Shown piece by piece: positions 52,455 to 54,654 of a stretch of DNA of 54,654 nt. A program made the translations under genes and the position numbers. The stretch covers positions 1-54,654 of the forward strand of contig JBOFWM010000087.1 in the NCBI GenBank assembly GCA_051653625.1. Direction: 5' to 3'. This DNA is from SFDP01 sp051653625 (lineage in GTDB: Bacteria; Bacillota; Clostridia; Lachnospirales; Lachnospiraceae). Numbering within the stretch: position 1 is the first letter of the stretch; the number at the start of each line of letters is the position of its first letter. Under the pieces are notes generated by a model, which was not told where the DNA came from, searched no databases, and was given only the letters and a program-made list of their open reading frames with translations.

Positions 52455-53738
52455 ATGTTTGCAGATAGAGCAAAAATTTATATAAGAAGTGGAAAAGGTG
52501 GCGATGGACATGTTTCTTTTCGTCGCGAAAAATATGTACCAAATGGTGGTCCAGATGGTGGAGATGGCGGAGATGGTGGGAGTGTTATCATTGAAGTTGA
52601 CAAAGGATTAAATACATTAACTGATTTTAGACAAGTGAGAAAGTACTGTGCAGAGCATGGTGAACAAGGTGGAAAAAAGAATTGTCATGGTAAAAATGGA
52701 CAAGACATTATTATAAAAGTACCGGAAGGTACTGTCATTAAAGATTTAGAGACAGAAAAAGTAATTACAGATATGTCGGGTGATAATACACGTATTGTTT
52801 TGTTAACTGGTGGTCGTGGTGGTAGAGGGAATCAACATTTTGCTACTCCAACAATGCAAGCTCCAAAATATGCAAAACCTGGTCAACCTGCAAAAGAATT
52901 AAATGTATTATTAGAATTAAAAGTAATTGCAGATGTAGGACTTGTAGGATTTCCAAATGTTGGAAAATCAACGTTTTTATCTAGAGTTTCTAATGCTAGA
53001 CCTAAAATTGCTAATTATCATTTCACTACATTAAATCCACATTTAGGTGTAGTAGATTTAGATGAAGGAAAAGGATTTGTTATTGCAGATATTCCTGGAT
53101 TAATAGAAGGAGCATCAGAAGGTATTGGGCTTGGACATGAATTTTTGCGCCATATTGAGCGTACAAAAGTTATGATTCATATTGTAGATGCAGCTTCTGT
53201 AGAGGGACGTAATCCAATCGAAGATATTTATACTATCAATAAGGAACTTGATGCTTATAACGAAGAAATAAGTAAAAGACCACAAGTCATTGCAGCAAAT
53301 AAAATAGATTGTATCTATGGAGAAGAAGATCCGATTGCATTATTAAAAGCTGAATTCGAACCAAAAGGGATTAAAGTTTTTCCAATTTCTGCGGTAACAG
53401 GACAAGGTGTAAAAGAATTACTCTATTATGTAAAAGAGCTTTTATCGACAGTGGATGATACAGTTACAGTGTTTGAACAAGAGTTCTTTCCTGAATTTGA
53501 CGGATATTCCAATGAACCATTTACTGTTATTTATGATGAAGATGCTGATGAATATGTTGTCGAAGGACCAAGAATTGAAAGAATGTTAGGTTATACGAAT
53601 TTGGAATCTGAAAAAGGATTTGTATTTTTTCAACGTTTCTTAAAAGAATGTGGTATTTTAGAACAATTAGAGGAACTAGGAATCGAAGAAGGAAGTACAG
53701 TTCGAATGTATGGATTGTCTTTTGATTATTATAAATAA
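52455..53738 (+). CDS. obg: GTPase Obg (ribosome assembly)
   Basis: This 427-residue protein has the Gly-rich Obg fold (about 1-158: FADRAKIYIRSGKGGDGHVSFRREK), a GTPase domain with GFPNVGKS (about 165), DIPGL and NKID, and a C-terminal OCT domain (about 350-427). It acts in 50S assembly and stress response. ATG 52455 follows AAAAAAGGTG; the frame is open back to 52404, but that region is the terminator. Confidence 0.98.
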   Translation: MFADRAKIYIRSGKGGDGHVSFRREKYVPNGGPDGGDGGDGGSVIIEVDKGLNTLTDFRQVRKYCAEHGEQGGKKNCHGKNGQDIIIKVPEGTVIKDLETEKVITDMSGDNTRIVLLTGGRGGRGNQHFATPTMQAPKYAKPGQPAKELNVLLELKVIADVGLVGFPNVGKSTFLSRVSNARPKIANYHFTTLNPHLGVVDLDEGKGFVIADIPGLIEGASEGIGLGHEFLRHIERTKVMIHIVDAASVEGRNPIEDIYTINKELDAYNEEISKRPQVIAANKIDCIYGEEDPIALLKAEFEPKGIKVFPISAVTGQGVKELLYYVKELLSTVDDTVTVFEQEFFPEFDGYSNEPFTVIYDEDADEYVVEGPRIERMLGYTNLESEKGFVFFQRFLKECGILEQLEELGIEEGSTVRMYGLSFDYYK

Positions 53739-53761
53739 TAAAAAGATAGAAAGGAAAGAAA

Positions 53762-54052
53762 ATGAATAGTAAGCAACGTGCATATTTAAAAAGTTTAGCA
53801 AATGGAATTACACCACTTTTTCAAATTGGAAAAGGTAGTCTTACTCCTGAAATTACGGAAGCTGTAAGTGAAGCATTTAATAATCGCGAACTCATAAAAA
53901 TTACAGTCCTAAAAAATTGTTTTGATGATCCTCGTGCTATGGCAGAGGCACTTTCTGAACGTACAAGATCACAAGTAGTACATGTGATTGGAAAAAAAAT
54001 CGTTTTATATAAAGAAAATAAAGATAATCCAAAAATTGTTTTACCAAAATAA
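53762..54052 (+). CDS. yhbY: YhbY (CRS1-YhbY) RNA-binding protein
   Basis: This 96-residue protein has the CRM fold: KQRAYLKSLANGITPLFQIGKGSLTPEI and ELIKITVLKNC, with the GxxG-type loop. It associates with pre-50S particles. Located between obg and nadD, as in most Firmicutes. AAAGGAAAG is the ribosome-binding site. Confidence 0.95.
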   Translation: MNSKQRAYLKSLANGITPLFQIGKGSLTPEITEAVSEAFNNRELIKITVLKNCFDDPRAMAEALSERTRSQVVHVIGKKIVLYKENKDNPKIVLPK

Positions 54053-54074
54053 AAAAATAAGGATGGTTATTGCT

Positions 54075-54654
54075 ATGAGTAAGAGAAAACGTGTTGGAAT
54101 TATGGGTGGTACATTTAACCCTATTCACTTAGGGCATTTGATTTTAGGTGAAAATGCATATGAAGAATTAGAACTTGATGAAATTTTATTTGTACCTAGT
54201 GGTAATCCATATATGAAAAATTATGTTGATGTTTTAGATACTAAAACACGCATTACTATGACTGGAGATGCAATCGAAGACAATCCACATTTTGCTTTAT
54301 CTACAATCGAAGTAGATCGTGATGGAAATTCCTATTCCTATCAGACAATAGAAACATTAAAAGAAAATAATCCTAATACCGATTATTATTTTATAATAGG
54401 TGCTGACAGCCTATTTTTAATGGAAAATTGGATGCATCCAGAAAAGATTTTTCCTGAAGTTACAATTGCTGTTGCAGTTCGTGGCGAATACGATCACGAG
54501 AAACTTGATCAAAAAATTGAAGAATTAAAAGAAAAATATAAAGGAACCATTGTAAAATTAAGTTGCAGAAGTGTTGATATTTCTTCTACTAATATTCGTA
54601 AAAGAGTAAAAGAAGGCAAGAGCATTCGTTATATGGTTCGTCATGTAACCGATG
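54075..54654 (+). CDS. nadD: Nicotinate-nucleotide adenylyltransferase, 5' part
   Basis: The gene runs off the window. The 193 visible residues show the nucleotidyltransferase motif GGTFNPIHLGH (about 11-21) and SSTNIRKRVKEGKSIRYMV, with the conserved ISSTxIR. NadD joins ATP and nicotinate mononucleotide in NAD synthesis. ATG 54075 follows AAGGATGG. Most relatives have about 200 residues, so only a few codons are missing. Confidence 0.95.
   Translation, partial: MSKRKRVGIMGGTFNPIHLGHLILGENAYEELELDEILFVPSGNPYMKNYVDVLDTKTRITMTGDAIEDNPHFALSTIEVDRDGNSYSYQTIETLKENNPNTDYYFIIGADSLFLMENWMHPEKIFPEVTIAVAVRGEYDHEKLDQKIEELKEKYKGTIVKLSCRSVDISSTNIRKRVKEGKSIRYMVRHVTD

Noticed and set aside
52448..52456. 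Extended -10 like TGTTATAAT at the obg start
   Set aside because: Transcription from it would begin inside the coding region and lose the ribosome-binding site; no -35 is evident.
1..54654. Mobile elements, tRNA genes and CRISPR arrays
   Set aside because: No transposase or integrase frame, no cloverleaf-type sequence and no regularly spaced repeats were found; base composition and codon use look uniform.

Overview
The window is a low-G+C (about 30% by eye), gene-dense stretch of a Firmicutes chromosome. Gene content and order point to an anaerobic, spore-forming clostridium, most likely Lachnospiraceae: formate-THF ligase, the electron-bifurcating NfnAB pair, yqfC/yqfD, a TIGR03960/TIGR03936/RNase G block beside rplU-prp-rpmA, and L27 with a cleavable N-terminus. 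The genus cannot be fixed from the sequence. All genes lie on the + strand. I see no tRNA, rRNA, insertion sequence, phage gene or CRISPR array.

Layout. (1) 1-18543: end of an FtsK/SpoIIIE translocase, fhs, a zinc-ribbon/TPR/chitobiase-like membrane protein, nfnA-nfnB, rlmH, yqfC-yqfD-phoH-(degenerate yqfF)-ybeY, a MOP-type membrane protein, a BofC-like protein, two flavoproteins, and proB-DUF896-5-FCL-proA, closed by a terminator at 18646-18685. (2) 18775-40435: a promoter, then miaB-mutS-mutL-miaA, a PLP enzyme, DUF4321, radC, then a morphogenesis block mreB-mreC-mreD-PBP2-minC-minD-minE-rodA, mgsA, a lipoprotein D,D-carboxypeptidase, an HlyD-like protein, yggS and sepF, ending in a terminator. 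(3) 40484-43055: aroB-lspA-rluD family gene. (4) 43082-46134: a promoter, a leader with an intrinsic terminator, an allantoinase-type amidohydrolase and an NCS1 permease. (5) 46339-46968: a strong promoter, a palindrome, a small membrane protein and an XRE regulator. (6) 47142-51318: small membrane protein, radical SAM TIGR03960, TIGR03936 and a short RNase E/G. (7) 51325-end: promoter and L21 leader, rplU-prp-rpmA, terminator, obg-yhbY-nadD (cut by the window edge).

Much of the window is conserved housekeeping: wall elongation, division-site choice, mismatch repair, tRNA modification, one-carbon and proline metabolism, and ribosome assembly. The parts most worth a second look are: a yqfF/PgpH homologue that has lost its extracellular part and its HD catalytic pair; a leader with a terminator in front of the amidohydrolase/permease operon; terminator-like hairpins inside the early coding regions of rlmH, yqfC, yqfD, mutS and the RNase G gene; a large insertion in PBP2; and a small autoregulation-type module at 46339-46968.
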